A DNA stretch of 7,511 nt, taken from assembly GCA_027620815.1 (NCBI GenBank), contig JAQCDH010000035.1, positions 1-7,511 on the forward strand. The letters run 5' to 3'. Position 1 is the stretch's first letter. Each line of letters begins with the position of its first letter. Below are positions 6,531 through 7,511 of the stretch, in pieces. This stretch comes from Bacillota bacterium. Lineage in GTDB: Bacteria; Bacillota_I; Bacilli_A; Acholeplasmatales; Acholeplasmataceae. The translations under genes and the position numbers were made by a program. Under the pieces are notes generated by a model. That model was not told the DNA's origin. It searched no databases and saw only the letters and a program-made list of their open reading frames with translations.

Positions 6531-6866
6531 GTCAATGTGCATAAGCCATGTTCTGTTCCCTAAAAGGGTGTAATCATTTATCTCTATACAATGTATAGCA
6601 TCTTTATCTTTTCAAATATAGATGTGCCCCTACCATAATTTGGGTTTCTAGCTTGTGGGGTTTACCGCGTTTCACTCACTTATTTCTAAGTGCATCGTCA
6701 CTGTGGCACGTTACATTTACTTTCATAGTTTCCCTTAGAAAGTTCAACGCCGTTACACAAGGTACTCTAAGTTATGATTTCCTTAGACACAATCACTACA
6801 TGCAGTGAAGCATGTGCTAGCATGGACTTTCCTAACGCAAATTGCGCTCGATTACCTTCCATTGAC
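6531..6866 (-). ncRNA. rnpB: RNase P RNA, class B (Bacillus type)
   Basis: Catalytic RNA of RNase P, which removes 5' leaders from pre-tRNAs together with the protein RnpA. About 336 nt, shorter than the ~400 nt of Bacillus subtilis. Conserved blocks on the minus strand, in order: GGAAAGUCCAUGCU (CR-I, around 6832-6819), GUGCCACAGUGACGAUGCAC (6709-6690), AACGCGGUAAACCCC (6671-6657), AGAAACCCAAAUUAUGGUAGGGG, and ACAGAACAUGGCUUAU (CR-V, near 6556-6541). These match the B. subtilis RNA closely. The ends are set by a 7-bp helix P1, GUCAAUG (6866-6860) with CAUUGAC (6537-6531). The predicted transcription start from the extended -10 falls at 6866, and the 3' end abuts the shared terminator. Confidence 0.96.
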
Positions 6867-6872
6867 TTAAAT

Positions 6873-6881
6873 ATTGTATCA
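6873..6881 (-). promoter_or_regulatory. Extended -10 promoter of rnpB
   Basis: Minus strand TGATACAAT (6881-6873): TGN plus TACAAT, one mismatch. Six bases further is G6866, the 5' base of helix P1, exactly where transcription should begin. The -35 region (around 6901-6896, TCCTAA) is poor and lies inside the 3' end of pnp. Confidence 0.65.
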
Positions 6882-6888
6882 TAAAATA

Positions 6889-7511
6889 CTAATTTTTAGG
6901 ATTTAAATCTGATAATGCATCTTTTCTTGATAAATCGATGCGTCCTTTATCATCAATCTTAATACATTTAACCATGATTTGATCGCCTAGCGAGACAACT
7001 GATTCAACTTTTTCAACACGTTCATTTGCGAGTTTTGAAATATGAACGAGACCTTCCGTACCTGGCCATAACTCAACAAAACATCCAAATGCTTCAATAC
7101 GTTTGACAACACCTTCATAAATTTTACCAACTTCAGCTTCACGAACAAGGTTTAAAATATATGCTGCTGCTTTTTCAATCGTTTGACGATCGTGATGCAT
7201 TAAGAATACACGTCCGTCTTGTTCAATATCAATTTTAATTTGATCATGATCTTCGATGATTTGGCTAATGATTTTACCGCCAGCGCCAATCACATCACGA
7301 ATACGATCTGGTGAAATGGTAATCATTTTGACTTTTGGTGCAAATGGTGATAAATCTTCACGCACTTCACTAATGGTTTGGTTCATGTGGTCTAGAATTT
7401 CTAAACGTGCAACTTTTGCTTGTTCTAATGCTTCATGTAAAATTGCTTCGTTGATTCCTGTAATCTTAATATCCATTTGAAGTGCAGTAATCCCGTTTTT
7501 GGATCCAGCAA
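6889..7511 (-). CDS. pnp: Polynucleotide phosphorylase, C-terminal part (5' end outside window)
   Basis: The last 206 residues of PNPase (family length about 700), the phosphorolytic 3'-5' exoribonuclease that degrades mRNA in the cytoplasm as a trimer. The frame is open to the right edge, where AGSKNGITALQMDIKITGI, a typical motif of the second RNase PH-like core domain, is read, so the internal ATG at 7476 is not a start. A KH domain follows, with GAGG in DVIGAGGKIISQI (visible residues about 62-115), then an S1 RNA-binding domain starting GKIYEGVVKRIEAFGCFVEL (about 127-197). The chain ends with TAG soon after the S1 domain, without the extended charged tail of some homologues. There is no terminator between its stop and rnpB, 22 bp downstream on the same strand. 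Confidence 0.95.
   Translation of the reverse strand, partial: AGSKNGITALQMDIKITGINEAILHEALEQAKVARLEILDHMNQTISEVREDLSPFAPKVKMITISPDRIRDVIGAGGKIISQIIEDHDQIKIDIEQDGRVFLMHHDRQTIEKAAAYILNLVREAEVGKIYEGVVKRIEAFGCFVELWPGTEGLVHISKLANERVEKVESVVSLGDQIMVKCIKIDDKGRIDLSRKDALSDLNPKN

Noticed and set aside
7474..7476. ATG at 7476 as the start of a 195-residue KH-S1 protein
   Set aside because: The frame continues upstream to the window edge with typical PNPase core sequence, so this is an internal Met of a truncated pnp.
1..7511. Mobile elements, CRISPR arrays, tRNA or rRNA genes
   Set aside because: I saw no direct-repeat arrays, transposase sequences, terminal inverted repeats or tRNA cloverleaf signatures; the only RNA gene recognised is rnpB.

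Overview
The window reads as a chromosomal segment of a low-GC Firmicute-type bacterium. A Mollicute of the Acholeplasma kind, or a close relative, is the best guess. The DNA is strongly AT-rich. TGG encodes the family-conserved Trp residues in HemW and PNPase, while TGA is a true stop, for example at the natural C-terminus of LepA. This excludes a Mycoplasma/Spiroplasma-type code. The species assignment is inference.

Layout, left to right: (1) the 5' two thirds of hemW, overlapping the end of lepA (EF-4), both on the minus strand, behind a 175-bp spacer with candidate promoters and a perfect palindrome; (2) a two-gene minus-strand operon of paralogous DUF21-CBS-CBS-CorC_HlyC membrane proteins, ended by an intrinsic terminator that overlaps the last stop codon. 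The upstream member has lost the motifs that define the DUF21 ion site, and the downstream member keeps them; (3) a 214-bp divergent control region with a near-consensus promoter on each strand and, on the minus strand, a ~120-nt GC-enriched leader that looks like an uncharacterised riboswitch or attenuator; (4) a plus-strand K+-dependent Na+/Ca2+-exchanger-like antiporter (CaCA family); (5) a terminator hairpin shared by the converging antiporter gene and rnpB; (6) rnpB, a class B RNase P RNA on the minus strand; (7) the last 206 codons of pnp (polynucleotide phosphorylase), minus strand, ending 22 bp before the start of rnpB.

Functionally there are three blocks: translation/radical-SAM (lepA-hemW), divalent-cation homeostasis (the CorC-like pair facing a CaCA antiporter across shared regulatory DNA), and RNA turnover/processing (pnp-rnpB). 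Most genes are ordinary core genes. The part most worth a second look is the cation locus: a degenerate/canonical CorC pair with overlapping reading frames, preceded by a leader in which a long-range helix and a terminator-like helix are mutually exclusive.
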